A DNA stretch of 64,000 nt from Chryseobacterium kimseyorum (GCF_025971945.1 NZ_JAPDHW010000001.1:434001-498000), one strand, 5' to 3'. Positions 1 through 8,607 are shown, numbered from the stretch's first letter. The notes: generated from the sequence alone by a model not told the origin. Translations and numbers: made by a program.

Positions 1-381
1 CTCGACCGTATGAGCTACTCGTCCCAAACCGCCCAGATGAAAAAGCTTATCGATGAATTGGATAAGAGTGAGAATATGCAGAAGCTTACTGCACTGTCCC
101 TCACCGCAGCTTTCGACGATATGAAAGGTAAGCAGACGGCCTTTGAAGAAATCTTTGCAGAGCAGGCCGGTGCCAACGCTGACCTTCGCCAACAGAAGAG
201 TGCCTCTGCCATCCGTAACGATCTAGAGGAAACCCTGAAATCTTTTTTTGGACTCCTGACAGCCATGAAAGACGTCGCAGACTGGAAACTTTTTTACAAT
301 GATGTAAATGAACTGGTAAAAGCGGCGAAGAATTCCAAGCTGCCACCAGTGGTCAACAAAGGCGGGAACATTCCACAATAA
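1..381 (+). CDS. C-terminal part of a DUF6261-like helical protein (5' end outside window)
   Basis: The frame is open to the left edge: codons before the first ATG at 10 continue without a stop, so this is probably the C-terminal half of a longer protein. The visible ~126 residues are rich in Ala, Lys, Leu and Glu and look all-helical, with no signal peptide or membrane segment in view. The pattern (QTAFEEIFAEQ, then a K/R-rich helix and a closing FYNDVNELVKAAKNS helix) resembles the C-terminus of the Bacteroidetes DUF6261 family, whose function is unknown. That family call is from memory and moderate. A strong terminator follows 10 nt after the stop. Confidence 0.55.
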   Translation, partial: LDRMSYSSQTAQMKKLIDELDKSENMQKLTALSLTAAFDDMKGKQTAFEEIFAEQAGANADLRQQKSASAIRNDLEETLKSFFGLLTAMKDVADWKLFYNDVNELVKAAKNSKLPPVVNKGGNIPQ

Positions 382-390
382 AAAGCAATA

Positions 391-420
391 AAACAACCTC
401 ATCAGGTTGTTTTTATTTTT
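391..420 (+). terminator. Rho-independent terminator
   Basis: A nine-base-pair stem AAACAACCT / AGGTTGTTT with a four-base loop is followed by a T-rich tract, directly after the first gene. The rest of the 382-708 gap holds only the promoter noted at 670. Confidence 0.85.
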
Positions 421-669
421 GACAGATGTGATCAGAATTTTGGCAGTCTGAATACCTACAACAAAAAGGAAGCTTGTAGAGAGTGGAGTTTTATTGATGT
501 TTTTTCTTCCACACATTACAAGGAAAACTGATCTGCAAAAAAACTGCTGAGCAAGAATGTTCAACGAAGCCGAACAGTTTTCTTAACCTTGTCAATGATT
601 TGCCAATATTTATTAGTATTACTCAAAAAATACCACAAAAGGGTAATTTCTTTGGATGGACATAATTCC

Positions 670-677
670 TACTTTTG
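670..677 (+). promoter_or_regulatory. Bacteroidetes -7 element for the 709 gene
   Basis: TACTTTTG fits the Bacteroidetes primary-sigma -7 consensus TAnnTTTG. A TTTG at 651 lies upstream, but the 15-nt spacer is shorter than usual, so the -33 assignment is weak. The start codon is 31 nt downstream. Confidence 0.45.
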
Positions 678-708
678 AGTAGAAATTTATTAATAAAAAC
701 TAATACCC

Positions 709-1080
709 ATGAAAACTTATCTTACACTGGCTCTACTTTTAATGAGCACTTTTATTTTTGCACAAAGCGAAAAGTTTAAAAAAATTGAAACGACCCTGAA
801 TGAACAGCTGCAAGGTTCTTACATGCTGAGAGGGATTTATGATCCGCCTTCTTATTCGTTTGTTTCGCTGAAGATTGCAGAGAATGGTGACATAACAGTT
901 ACCGGAGACGAGAAGCCTTTTAGCGAAACCTATTCTATTAAAAATGCTTCAATATCATCAGACAGAATGAAAGTAAGGATCTATCAGGGCGAGCCAAGAG
1001 TCAATATTACTTTCTACGTGAAATCAGAACAGGAGCTTTTAAAATCTTTTCTTGAACTGCAGAAACTCTTAAATAAATAG
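709..1080 (+). CDS. Small exported protein of unknown function
   Basis: The 123-residue product starts with a clear Sec signal peptide (MKTYLTLALLLMSTFIFAQ) of the type seen in Bacteroidetes exported proteins; cleavage near residue 18-19 is expected. The mature ~105 residues look like alternating beta strands (YSFVSLKIAENGDITVTGD, MKVRIYQGEPRVNITFYV), perhaps a small beta-rich fold. No cysteine is seen, so it is probably not a lipoprotein. No family is recognised. It stands alone between terminators, with its own -7 element upstream, and converges on the SDR gene at 1153. Confidence 0.75.
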   Translation: MKTYLTLALLLMSTFIFAQSEKFKKIETTLNEQLQGSYMLRGIYDPPSYSFVSLKIAENGDITVTGDEKPFSETYSIKNASISSDRMKVRIYQGEPRVNITFYVKSEQELLKSFLELQKLLNK

Positions 1081-1103
1081 TTTTACAGTTGATACAAAAC
1101 AAT

Positions 1104-1128
1104 AAACCCCGACAATAGATCGGGGTTT
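1104..1128. terminator. Bidirectional terminator
   Basis: A nine-pair stem AAACCCCGA / TCGGGGTTT with a seven-base loop lies between two convergent genes (709-1080 and 1153-2166) with A/T tracts on both sides. It can serve both strands. Confidence 0.85.
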
Positions 1129-1152
1129 AATTATTTTAAAATTTAATTTTAA

Positions 1153-2166
1153 TTATTCTGCTGCATCTTTATTACTGCGGGAACTTCTTGACGTGAAAAA
1201 CATATACGCCAATCCTAAGGTAACACCGGCAACCATAGCCAGTTTTGTTTTCTTACTTGGCACCGGAAGAGAGGTTTCTCCATAAATCTGATGTGGTTCC
1301 GGCGATGATTCCAAAACATTTCCTGAAGTGGGTTCACCGTTTTTCAGCTTCATCATCATTCTCATTCCAGCAGATGCTGTATTGATGATGGCTTTCGGGA
1401 ACATTCCATAAACGTTCACCAGGAGCCTTGATGTAATATCCGGAAATAAATCTTTTTTCGGCTGTTTTGCGAGCTCTACAATCTTAGCCGCCGTATCACG
1501 GGGATCAGCTGCAAAAGGAGGAACTTTAAAATCAAGACCTGAATACTTTGCTGAATGTGCATTTCCCGTAGAACGCTGAATCTGCGGATACAGATTGGCA
1601 ATATGAATATCTGTAAAATCTGAAATTTCTCCCTGAAGACATTCCATCATTCCACGGATACCGAATTTTGTAGCAGAGTACACAGCGCTGTAAGGAGCAG
1701 GCATAAACCCACCAATGGATACATTATTAATCAGAATACCTTCATTCTGTTCCTTGAAAATCGGCAGTACACTGTAGGCTCCGTGCATATATCCGAAAAG
1801 ATTGGTTTTAATAACCTGCTCGTGAAGCGTCATCGGAATTTCTTCAAATTTACCGCTTGCCATTACTCCTGCGTTGTTTACCCAGATATCTATTCTTCCA
1901 AATTCAAGGATGGCTCTTTTAACTAAATTATCCACTTCTTCTGCTTTTGAAACATCGGTAGCAACAGCAATCGCTTTTACTTCAAGTTCTCTGCAGAGAT
2001 TTAAAGTTTCGTCCAAAGCTTCCTGTCCGCGGGCTGCAATAACGATATTACATCCTTCCAAAGCAAATGCTTCTACGGTAGCTCTTCCGACTCCGCTGCT
2101 TCCGCCTGTGACTACAACGGTTTTACCTTGGAGGCTTCTCTTTTCTAAGTTGTTTTCTGATTTCAT
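1153..2166 (-). CDS. SDR-family oxidoreductase with C-terminal membrane anchor
   Basis: A 337-residue classical short-chain dehydrogenase. The Rossmann nucleotide-binding motif TGGSSGVG is at residues 20-27, NNAGVM near 97, and the catalytic YSATK near 165. The core is ~250 residues. The extra C-terminus contains a hydrophobic helix (KLAMVAGVTLGLAYMFF, about 306-325) followed by Arg/Ser-rich residues, so the enzyme is probably anchored in the inner membrane with the catalytic domain in the cytoplasm. The substrate cannot be read from the sequence. It is monocistronic and ends at a shared terminator. It belongs to a different branch from the SDRs at 8806 and 32257 and has no adjacent AraC gene. 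Confidence 0.88.
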   Translation of the reverse strand: MKSENNLEKRSLQGKTVVVTGGSSGVGRATVEAFALEGCNIVIAARGQEALDETLNLCRELEVKAIAVATDVSKAEEVDNLVKRAILEFGRIDIWVNNAGVMASGKFEEIPMTLHEQVIKTNLFGYMHGAYSVLPIFKEQNEGILINNVSIGGFMPAPYSAVYSATKFGIRGMMECLQGEISDFTDIHIANLYPQIQRSTGNAHSAKYSGLDFKVPPFAADPRDTAAKIVELAKQPKKDLFPDITSRLLVNVYGMFPKAIINTASAGMRMMMKLKNGEPTSGNVLESSPEPHQIYGETSLPVPSKKTKLAMVAGVTLGLAYMFFTSRSSRSNKDAAE

Positions 2167-2275
2167 ATTGTGATGGTTTTGAATACGTAGTATTGATACT
2201 TACAACCTATCTATTTTTACACCAAAAGAGTAGGAATGAGGATTTATTTTGAAGAAAACTTTCGAATAAAAAAAA

Positions 2276-2300
2276 ATGCAAAGCCATTTAGACTTTGCAT
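2276..2300 (-). terminator. Rho-independent terminator of the 2325-3185 gene
   Basis: Stem ATGCAAAG / CTTTGCAT, loop of nine bases, followed on the minus strand by a run of T. Confidence 0.8.
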
Positions 2301-2324
2301 AGCGTTGTATTTTACAAATTGAGG

Positions 2325-3185
2325 TTATTTTTTCACTTCATAAAATCCCTCATTATTCCAACTCAGTTTTTTTTGATTCTCGTTCCAGAAATTGAGCCAC
2401 CACTTTGCGGTCTTTGTTTCATCTCTTGTTTTGTCTCCAAACAACATTGCTAAATATGCATAAGTGTAAGTATCAGGACTGCAGAATTTCGCAGGAGACT
2501 CTTTTGATGTAGGCAATTCATCTAAATTATAGATCTGTTTAAGACATTTTTTTGTGATCTGCTCTTTTACAGAATTGTCCTGTAAAGAAATTATTAATGC
2601 ATGAACTGCATTTAAACCGCTGATCTCAGCAATTTTTGCATTTTTAAACTCTGCAGGTTTAAATTCTTCTACGGGTTTGCCGTTCAGATAGTCGAGCCAT
2701 TTCTCTCTTAATGATTCCAGTTCTTTTTTAGTGGAAGATGATGTTACAAAACCAAAGTTTTTTCTGGTAACGCTCTGTAAAACCTGATTGGCTCTTCCAT
2801 TTATCAGGAAAAGATCATTTTCAACAACTAAACCTTTTCCTTCAAAAATAATATCTCCACTTACAATTCTGTCCCAAATAATAAGACGGCTGGTTCCTTT
2901 TATTTTTGTTTCTTTCGTATCTGTAATTTGTCTTGCCAGATTTTTCAGATATTCTTTATCATTCTCGTAGTTATTGACAGAGGCGTTCATCGTTAAAAAT
3001 ACTTCACTCCAGTAAGCGGCATTTTTATTCTTTTCTAAAAGCTGTTCAGGAGACAGTTTTTGAGCTTCATTATACATGTCTTCCGTATAATTTTCAATAT
3101 TCTGCTGGCTCCAGGACACCAAAAGTTTTTGTGAAAATGAAAATTGGAAACACAACAGTACTACAAAAAGAGCAGTTTTTTTCAT
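2325..3185 (-). CDS. Exported protein of unknown function
   Basis: 286 residues with a signal peptide (MKKTALFVVLLCFQFSFSQ). The mature part is mostly charged and probably helical, with a central beta section (TSRLIIWDRIVSGDIIFEG, residues ~98-117) and a Trp-rich tail (AKWWLNFWNENQKKLSWNNEGF). Two Cys (KKCLKQ, AKFCSPD) could form a disulfide. No enzyme motif or known family is recognised. It is likely periplasmic or surface associated. It is a single gene with its own terminator. Confidence 0.75.
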   Translation of the reverse strand: MKKTALFVVLLCFQFSFSQKLLVSWSQQNIENYTEDMYNEAQKLSPEQLLEKNKNAAYWSEVFLTMNASVNNYENDKEYLKNLARQITDTKETKIKGTSRLIIWDRIVSGDIIFEGKGLVVENDLFLINGRANQVLQSVTRKNFGFVTSSSTKKELESLREKWLDYLNGKPVEEFKPAEFKNAKIAEISGLNAVHALIISLQDNSVKEQITKKCLKQIYNLDELPTSKESPAKFCSPDTYTYAYLAMLFGDKTRDETKTAKWWLNFWNENQKKLSWNNEGFYEVKK

Positions 3186-3375
3186 GGTTATCGGATTTTA
3201 GTTTTTGATTTTCTCAAATATATGAAAAGTTTTCTTCCAGATATCAATTAAAAACCCTGCCTGAGTTCCAGTGGCGACATCTTTGTTTTCTTTTTGAATA
3301 ATATGTTGAAAGACTGAGGGGATTGTAATAGTCATTCTTGTTTCCAAATCGGGGAGAGGTGCGTCCCAATTCAGT

Positions 3376-3768
3376 TTATTTCATTTTAAATCCTACCGGA
3401 GCCATGGTTTTTTCTTTATCGTACATATTGAGATAAATAGTAACCGTGTCTTTTTTTCCTTCATAGGTTACGGCGTAACGGTCAAGCAATGCCATACCAA
3501 ACGGACTGTTTTTAGATTTAAATTCACAGCAGCTTCCATGTCTTTCGAAAGAAACTTTTTCACCGTTGGGACCCGTAAGCGCATTCAGATAATTTCTTTC
3601 ATTCATCGGGCCGTTTCCAACTCCGCCAACTTTCACCGCATTTCTTTCGGTGTAACCGTATGTGGAATCTGCAGTTGATGAATCTGCAGAAATTTCGGCT
3701 GTAGATTTTGCTGTTCCACAAGATAACAAAAGGATGACTATCGAAGTGCTTAGTAGTAGTTTTTTCAT
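3376..3768 (-). CDS. Small lipoprotein of unknown function
   Basis: 130 residues. The N-terminus has a lipobox (LLLSC, Cys at about residue 17), so the mature protein should be lipid-anchored in the periplasm or outer membrane. The tether is Ser/Thr/Asp-rich (residues ~20-40). Downstream, the mature domain has a paired Cys (GSCCEFKSK) and a repeated beta pattern (RYAVTYEGKKDTVTIYLNMYD). The motif MNERNYLNALTGPNGEKVSF recalls small 2-oxoglutarate dehydrogenase-like lipoproteins annotated in flavobacteria, but I cannot assign a function. It sits directly downstream of a decayed DUF2071 gene. Confidence 0.75.
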   Translation of the reverse strand: MKKLLLSTSIVILLLSCGTAKSTAEISADSSTADSTYGYTERNAVKVGGVGNGPMNERNYLNALTGPNGEKVSFERHGSCCEFKSKNSPFGMALLDRYAVTYEGKKDTVTIYLNMYDKEKTMAPVGFKMK

Positions 3769-3780
3769 GGTTTGTTTAAG

Positions 3781-3948
3781 TTTTTATTATTTAGTTTACT
3801 GATAAGACAAATCCCGACAATTGTTCTGTCTTTGTAGATTTTAGGACGAAAAGGTTGAGGAATTATTTTTCTCAATATCCTTCGGATCTGCCGTATAATT
3901 AATAAGAATACGGCGATCAATATATCCGTGAATAACAGGGATTCTCAT
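3781..3948 (-). pseudogene. DUF2071 (YqjF-like) N-terminal remnant
   Basis: Reading the minus strand from an ATG at 3948 gives MRIPVIHGYIDRRILINYTA, the hallmark N-terminus of the DUF2071/YqjF family. After about 28 codons the frame shifts. The next frame continues the family pattern: KIIPQPFRPKIYKDRTIVG, then ICLIS. It ends in a stop near the start of the neighbouring lipoprotein gene. Most of the ~240-residue family length is gone. The frame change plus the 3' deletion make it a relic. The family identity is from recall of the conserved N-terminus. Confidence 0.72.
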
Positions 3949-3997
3949 GTTATATGTTTATTGTATAAACGTTTGGCAGAGCGCGGTTACTTTAATT

Positions 3998-5098
3998 TTA
4001 TTTTAATTTTTCTGCTAAAAACAAATACTGCTGCGGAAGATGATGCTGCCATATGTTTGGATTATCAGATTCATTACTGAAAAGCTTAAAATATTCTTCG
4101 TCTGCGTAAAGCACAACCGTGTTTCCGGTTCGTACATAATAATTGCTCTGGAAATACTCTGGAGTATTGAAGTTGGGAATCTGTTTCTTCACGGCCTTCG
4201 AAACCATCTTCCCGAGATATTTTTCGTAGTTTTTCTGCGCTTTGAAGCTTGGTTTGCTCAGTTGATTATAAGCATATTTCAACGCAACATTTGCAGGGAA
4301 TTTTTGCTTTTTAATCATTGCCTTTGCACCCTGAAAAGGATTAACCGCTGTAAAATCATTCACGGTCTGCACAGAAAAAGGAACATCAGGAACCCAGTCA
4401 GCAGTATTGACTACATTGTATGCCCAGCCTCCCGCAGTTATATGCTCATAATCGTATGCAAAGAAGAGATTGCCGGGTTTAGGGCCTGCACTGCAGTACG
4501 TTTTAAAACTGATATCCTGGGGAAGTTTTTTAGAGAGTTTTAAATTTTCCAGATAAGCATTCAGCATAAAGGTTATTCCGCCACCCTGGCTGTGACCGGT
4601 CAGAATAAAATCTTTAATTCCTGCTTTATAACAGGAATCAATCTTTGCCTCAATGGTTTTTGACAGGTATGCCATCGCAACAAACCAACCTACCTGAACA
4701 GCAGCTCTCGGATTTTCTGCCAGTTTGTATTTAAATAGAAACTGATCATCCAATTGAAGTTCACCTTGAGCCGGGATCATCGCTGCATAAAGATTTGCTA
4801 AAAAACTGGCTTCCGTCTGAACACTTCCCTGCACGGCAATTACAGCTATCTTTTCGCTTTTATGAATCCATAGATCCCAGATATTATCGAAGGCAACAAC
4901 AGGTGACCGATATACAAAATTAAAATTTTCAGGACTGGAAAGTGTCTTATTTTTATCCCATTCACTGACAGGAATATGCGCTTTGTAATTGATTTTTAAT
5001 GTTTGGATATATTCAGATTTATCAAAACCAGGCTTCAGTAGCTGAGCAGACATATGACATGACAGCACAATGAAGAATAAGAAAAAAGCTCTATTCAT
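3998..5098 (-). CDS. Exported class 3 lipase-type alpha/beta hydrolase
   Basis: 366 residues with a signal peptide (FLFFIVLSCHMSAQ). The nucleophile elbow is GHSQGG near residue 168. The segment VVNTADWVPDVPF near 232 matches the catalytic-Asp region of class 3 lipases (N..D.VP.LP), and HH near residue 354 (WQHHLPQQY) is a candidate catalytic His. It probably hydrolyses lipid esters outside the cytoplasm. It is a single gene without close operon partners, and the next gene upstream starts 73 nt away. Confidence 0.82.
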   Translation of the reverse strand: MNRAFFLFFIVLSCHMSAQLLKPGFDKSEYIQTLKINYKAHIPVSEWDKNKTLSSPENFNFVYRSPVVAFDNIWDLWIHKSEKIAVIAVQGSVQTEASFLANLYAAMIPAQGELQLDDQFLFKYKLAENPRAAVQVGWFVAMAYLSKTIEAKIDSCYKAGIKDFILTGHSQGGGITFMLNAYLENLKLSKKLPQDISFKTYCSAGPKPGNLFFAYDYEHITAGGWAYNVVNTADWVPDVPFSVQTVNDFTAVNPFQGAKAMIKKQKFPANVALKYAYNQLSKPSFKAQKNYEKYLGKMVSKAVKKQIPNFNTPEYFQSNYYVRTGNTVVLYADEEYFKLFSNESDNPNIWQHHLPQQYLFLAEKLK

Positions 5099-5170
5099 AT
5101 GATTAATTTTTTGTGATTAAATTATTCTAAAGCTTTCTTCCTTATCAGTCACAGTACCAAGAATAATCTT

Positions 5171-5530
5171 CTATAAAATTACAGTGTTTTCTTTAAAATT
5201 GTAAGTAATAAACTCGCTTTCTTTTTTTTGTGGCTTTGTAAGAGCATTAACACTGATAATTTTTAAATTTTTCGGATTATAAATTTTTATGACATTGGTA
5301 TTTTTATGCAAAATTACTTGATCAGCTTTTTCGAATGACAAAGATTTACACTGTAAAGAAACATTACCTTTAAAAACAATCGTGTTATCTTTTACATTTT
5401 TAGTGCTGGTTTCGCCATTTAAAAATAATTCGTTTGCTTCTTGAGCTATACTTGCTTTTTCCTGTGAGAAAACATTCTGAGAGACAAAGAGGAGCACAAA
5501 AACTCCGATAGTTGTTACTATTTTTTTCAT
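5171..5530 (-). CDS. Small exported OstA/LptA-like protein
   Basis: 119 residues with signal peptide (IGVFVLLFVSQNVFSQ). The mature part reads NTIVFKGNVSLQCKSLSFEK followed by DQVILHKNTNVIKIYNPKNL. These alternating strands resemble the OstA/LptA beta-taco repeat that binds LPS, but with only two or three repeats. It lies 11 nt downstream of the GLPGLI gene on the same strand and is probably co-transcribed. The family call rests on the repeat pattern and is tentative; a plain hypothetical exported protein is the alternative. Confidence 0.6.
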   Translation of the reverse strand: MKKIVTTIGVFVLLFVSQNVFSQEKASIAQEANELFLNGETSTKNVKDNTIVFKGNVSLQCKSLSFEKADQVILHKNTNVIKIYNPKNLKIISVNALTKPQKKESEFITYNFKENTVIL

Positions 5531-5541
5531 TATTTAAATTT

Positions 5542-6414
5542 TTAACGGTACAGATTCAGATTCAGATAATTATTTTCCTTTTTTAAGTTCTCTTTGGCTT
5601 CTTTTTCCAGCTCTTTCATCATTTCTTCCTGAGAAAGTTTTTTTCCACCGTATGATAGTACAGCTGAAATCGTTGCTGAACCGCCGGCAGATGAAGTTCT
5701 TTGCCTGTAATCTTTTACAGGATCGTTCTTATATTCCTGCCAAATTTTATTGAACTTGTCTTCGGTTACAGCAATTTCTCTTGCCTTTTTCTCGAGACCA
5801 ATGGTCTGCGCACCGTTTATTTTTCTGCTGCCGACCAAGGTAAAGGAGTGATCGCCTTTTGAATCTTCAATTTTCACAATCAATCCCGGAAGTCCGTAGA
5901 AATCATACGGACCGTCCTGTACCGGAATTTCCGGAGCGAACCAAGCAACCCATTTTCTTCCGTTCATATTGGCAGTGGCTTTCTGTACCTGATATCCTAA
6001 AACTGTGTCTTTATCTGAGGTGATTTTCCAGTTGATTTTCTTATTGTTTTCGATTAACAGTTGAGTTGTTGCTAATCTGGTTCGAAGCTTTGTCTGATAA
6101 TCAGGATAGGTCTTCAGAACCTCGTCATTCACTTTCGCAGGCTTTAATGAAGTAAAATCAAACTGTTTATTCTGAATCATTTTGGCATTTTTAAAAGTTG
6201 CATCCATTGTAGAATCATAGACCGCTTTCACCTGACTGTAGAACTTTGATCCGTTTGGGGAGGTTTCCAAAATCATTATTTCGGTATCAGATTTATTACG
6301 GTTAAGAGAATCGAGTTTAAATTTATATTCGTACATAAACTGATTAGACTGGGCATTTATCTGGTGTGTAGCTGCGATGACGAACATTAAGAAAAGAGTG
6401 GTAATTTTTTTCAT
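5542..6414 (-). CDS. GLPGLI family exported protein
   Basis: 290 residues with a signal peptide (FLMFVIAATHQINAQ). It contains the signature FYGLPGLIVKIEDSKGDHSF at about 174-193, which defines the Bacteroidetes GLPGLI family (Porph_ging). The preceding WVAWFAPEIPVQDGPY is also typical. The function of the family is unknown; members are periplasmic or outer-membrane associated and often sit near TonB receptors. Here it heads a likely two-gene operon with the OstA-like gene. The C-terminus is Lys/Glu-rich and helical (EEMMKELEKEAKENLKKE). Confidence 0.9.
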   Translation of the reverse strand: MKKITTLFLMFVIAATHQINAQSNQFMYEYKFKLDSLNRNKSDTEIMILETSPNGSKFYSQVKAVYDSTMDATFKNAKMIQNKQFDFTSLKPAKVNDEVLKTYPDYQTKLRTRLATTQLLIENNKKINWKITSDKDTVLGYQVQKATANMNGRKWVAWFAPEIPVQDGPYDFYGLPGLIVKIEDSKGDHSFTLVGSRKINGAQTIGLEKKAREIAVTEDKFNKIWQEYKNDPVKDYRQRTSSAGGSATISAVLSYGGKKLSQEEMMKELEKEAKENLKKENNYLNLNLYR

Positions 6415-6503
6415 CTATAATTTAATTTTAAAAATTAAAAATAATAAAAGAAATCACTGTGTTTTGATAAACAGATGTTAATGTTTTAATAAAGTTTTAA
6501 ACT

Positions 6504-6629
6504 TTACTGATGAGATGCAGATTTCGAAAAAAAATTCATGACGATAACACCACAAATTATCAGAATAATCCCTAAAATCGAAGGCAAATCTAGATTTTGT
6601 TTAAATATAAAAACCAAAGCATAACTTTT
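6504..6629 (-). pseudogene. C-terminal remnant of an SMR-family drug/metabolite transporter
   Basis: On the minus strand, after an in-frame TAA at 6630-6632, the frame reads YALVFIFKQNLDLPSILG, then IILIICGVIVMNFFSK, and stops at 6504. This matches the end of small multidrug resistance (EmrE-type) transporters: last loop (F..Q.LDLP.I.G) and fourth membrane helix (..LI..GV.V.N..SKS). About 40 of the ~105 expected residues remain, with no start codon. It lies in the 311-bp gap between the GLPGLI and T9SS genes. Confidence 0.7.
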
Positions 6630-6676
6630 TTACAACGCAATTTAAGTTTGATGAAGCATCATTTTTTTAAAATAAA

Positions 6677-6700
6677 AAAGTCCTCACAAGTGAAGACTTT
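6677..6700 (-). terminator. Rho-independent terminator of the T9SS cargo gene
   Basis: Stem AAAGTC-TCAC / GTGA-GACTTT with one mismatch and an AA loop. On the minus strand it is followed by TTTTTTATTTT. It lies 26 nt beyond the 6726 stop. Confidence 0.8.
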
Positions 6701-6725
6701 CTAAATAGTATTTATGAAAGAAAGC

Positions 6726-7964
6726 TTATTTCTTAATAATTTTTTCAGTGGATACATTTCCTTTTGCATCAACAATTTTCAATACATAAATTCCTGCTGA
6801 TAAACCGGTAAGATTGATTTTGCTTTTTTGATCTGTCATTCTGGAAACCAGTTTTCCGCTCATTTCATAAACTGCTGCTTCTCTGATTTTTTCATCGCCC
6901 TGAATATTGATAAAATCTGCTGTAGGATTCGGGTAGATACTGAATTTTGGTTTTGCCTTTGTATCTGACGTTGCCAAAGTAGCATCGTTGATAATCACCA
7001 GTTTGTTTCCGTTTGTATTAAATGCGTAACAGCCGTTTCCACAGGTGATAATGCTTTTTACAGTCCCAAAAGCAATAGAGATCGGTAAGCTGTCGGTAAG
7101 CAAGAATGTATTCGGATTATATCTTTTAAAAGTGATATTTCCTGAAAAATCATAACTTGCAAAAGCAACTTTATTGTAATAGGTGTCGTATACAACTGGA
7201 CCGCTCACATTGGTAAACTGACCCATCACAAAAGGAGCTGTGGTAATATCAACAACTTTCCCGTCGGTTGAAAACATTCGGTTGTCATGATATTTAAAAT
7301 CAAGAGAAAAACTCGACAGCACACTTTGAGTTACACCCAAATTGCTAACTCCCGAGCTATTTACTGATAATCTTCTGATTCCGAATTCTGTAGTTTCATT
7401 ATTATATCCAATCAAAGAGCTGGCACCTGTAAATTCTATTTTATTACTCCCGGTATGATCTGGAGTTGTGGTAGGACGCATTATGTTGTTGTCGTAAATT
7501 GCGACACCTTCATGCCTTGGTGAATATCCGATATTTCTTCTAGAGATCGCAATAGTGTTGGGCTGTCCCGGCATTACTTCCAGATCTTCAACATAAAAAG
7601 ATCCTGTTGTAGAATCTGCACCTAAACTGAACTGCAGTCCTGCAGTTTGTGTAGCCACATCAAATCTTCTCACAATGGAAGCACCTGTAAAACCGGAATA
7701 GATATACTGACCATTGTCTGAGATCGCAAGAACAGAAGGCTCGCTTCCTATAAAGACCGTATTTTCCAGGACTCTCGTAACAGGATTGATCACACCGATA
7801 CTGTTTCCATTAGAACCGTTTGCACTGGGGATAGATGCGTAGATTTTGTTGGTATTCGCATCGTACACCAAATCGTTGACGGTGATATCCAGTGAATTTA
7901 CCTGCAGTTGCGCAAAAGAGAAAAGACTTCCTCCTAAAAATAAAACCGATAAAAAATTTTTCAT
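6726..7964 (-). CDS. Secreted beta-propeller protein with type A T9SS sorting domain
   Basis: 412 residues. The signal peptide (MKNFLSVLFLGGSLFSFAQ) is followed by a ~310-residue region with repeats of the YVTN/NHL propeller type (LVYDANTNKIYASIPSANG, ISDNGQYIYSGFTGASIVRR). The last ~75 residues form a type IX sorting domain: FSIYPNPTADFINIQG, then a GKLVSRM-like strand and LSAGIYVLKI near the end, closing in Lys-Lys. It should cross the outer membrane by the T9SS and be anchored or released. No catalytic residues are evident; a binding or adhesin role is inferred. It has its own terminator. Confidence 0.9.
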   Translation of the reverse strand: MKNFLSVLFLGGSLFSFAQLQVNSLDITVNDLVYDANTNKIYASIPSANGSNGNSIGVINPVTRVLENTVFIGSEPSVLAISDNGQYIYSGFTGASIVRRFDVATQTAGLQFSLGADSTTGSFYVEDLEVMPGQPNTIAISRRNIGYSPRHEGVAIYDNNIMRPTTTPDHTGSNKIEFTGASSLIGYNNETTEFGIRRLSVNSSGVSNLGVTQSVLSSFSLDFKYHDNRMFSTDGKVVDITTAPFVMGQFTNVSGPVVYDTYYNKVAFASYDFSGNITFKRYNPNTFLLTDSLPISIAFGTVKSIITCGNGCYAFNTNGNKLVIINDATLATSDTKAKPKFSIYPNPTADFINIQGDEKIREAAVYEMSGKLVSRMTDQKSKINLTGLSAGIYVLKIVDAKGNVSTEKIIKK

Positions 7965-8115
7965 ATATGTAGTTTAGTATTAATTTCTCAAATATAATTA
8001 ATTTTAAAATCACATAATAGGGAGACGCGTTAAAATTGTGTACATATTTGATAATCTCGTCTGATCCGAAAATAAAGCGTTTTCTATTCCTAAAGTTAGG
8101 TATCATGATTGTATT

Positions 8116-8607
8116 TTATTTTTCTACTACTAATTGACCGTCCTCATTGAGAATTTGGTTATCATTTTCTTCTACAGAAAGACTGATTTCCAGAGTATCG
8201 TTTGCTCCGATATGAAACCTGTAAACGATATATTTTAAAGTTTCCTTTTTTAAAAGTAATGGTATGATTTCCTCCGCTTCCGCTGAATTTTAATATTCCG
8301 TTGGTTAAAATGATGTCTGGTTTTGCAGACCAAAGTTATTTTAGATTTTGCAATCTCATCAATAACGTTTTGATCAAATACGTCATTAAATCTTTTAATC
8401 AATTCCTGCTTAGTTTTTAGATATTTAAAAGGATAATCTCTACTCAACGGATAGTTGACAATTGCAGAAAATTCCTTTGATATTTTTAGTTTTAAATAAA
8501 TGAATTACAGTTTGAATTTTATCTACTTTATCCTTACTAAGCCTGTCATCTTGGGTTTACAATAAGTTTGAAACAAAGACTTTGATGATTAAAAGTAAAT
8601 TTCTCAT
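8116..8607 (-). pseudogene. Decayed gene for a small secreted protein (three frameshifts, one stop)
   Basis: From ATG at 8607 the frame gives a signal-like MRNLLLIIKVFVSNLL, an in-frame TAA at 8557-8559, then TQDDRLSKDKVDKIQTVIHL. Near 8490 it continues in another frame: EFSAIVNYPLSRDYPFKYLK, TKQELIKRFNDVFDQN. Near 8325 it shifts again: AKPDIILTNGILKFSGSGG. A final shift gives YIVYRFHIGANDTLEISLSV and a stop at 8116. The pieces follow the order of a common flavobacterial secreted family (a domain of the type KNKxEFIxxFDxIF, then KPDLILxNGxxxFxGSGGNHTITF), but the usual middle is missing. It is a relic with several lesions; parts of frames 1-3 may still be read as short peptides. Confidence 0.8.

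Noticed and set aside
3198-3335. 45-codon minus-strand frame upstream of the 2325-3185 gene
   Set aside because: No recognisable family, no clear ribosome site, and it lies in a gap between genes; a chance ORF or an unrecognised fragment.
7810-8106. 98-codon minus-strand frame over the start of the T9SS gene
   Set aside because: It overlaps the signal-peptide region of the real gene in another frame and its composition is not protein-like.
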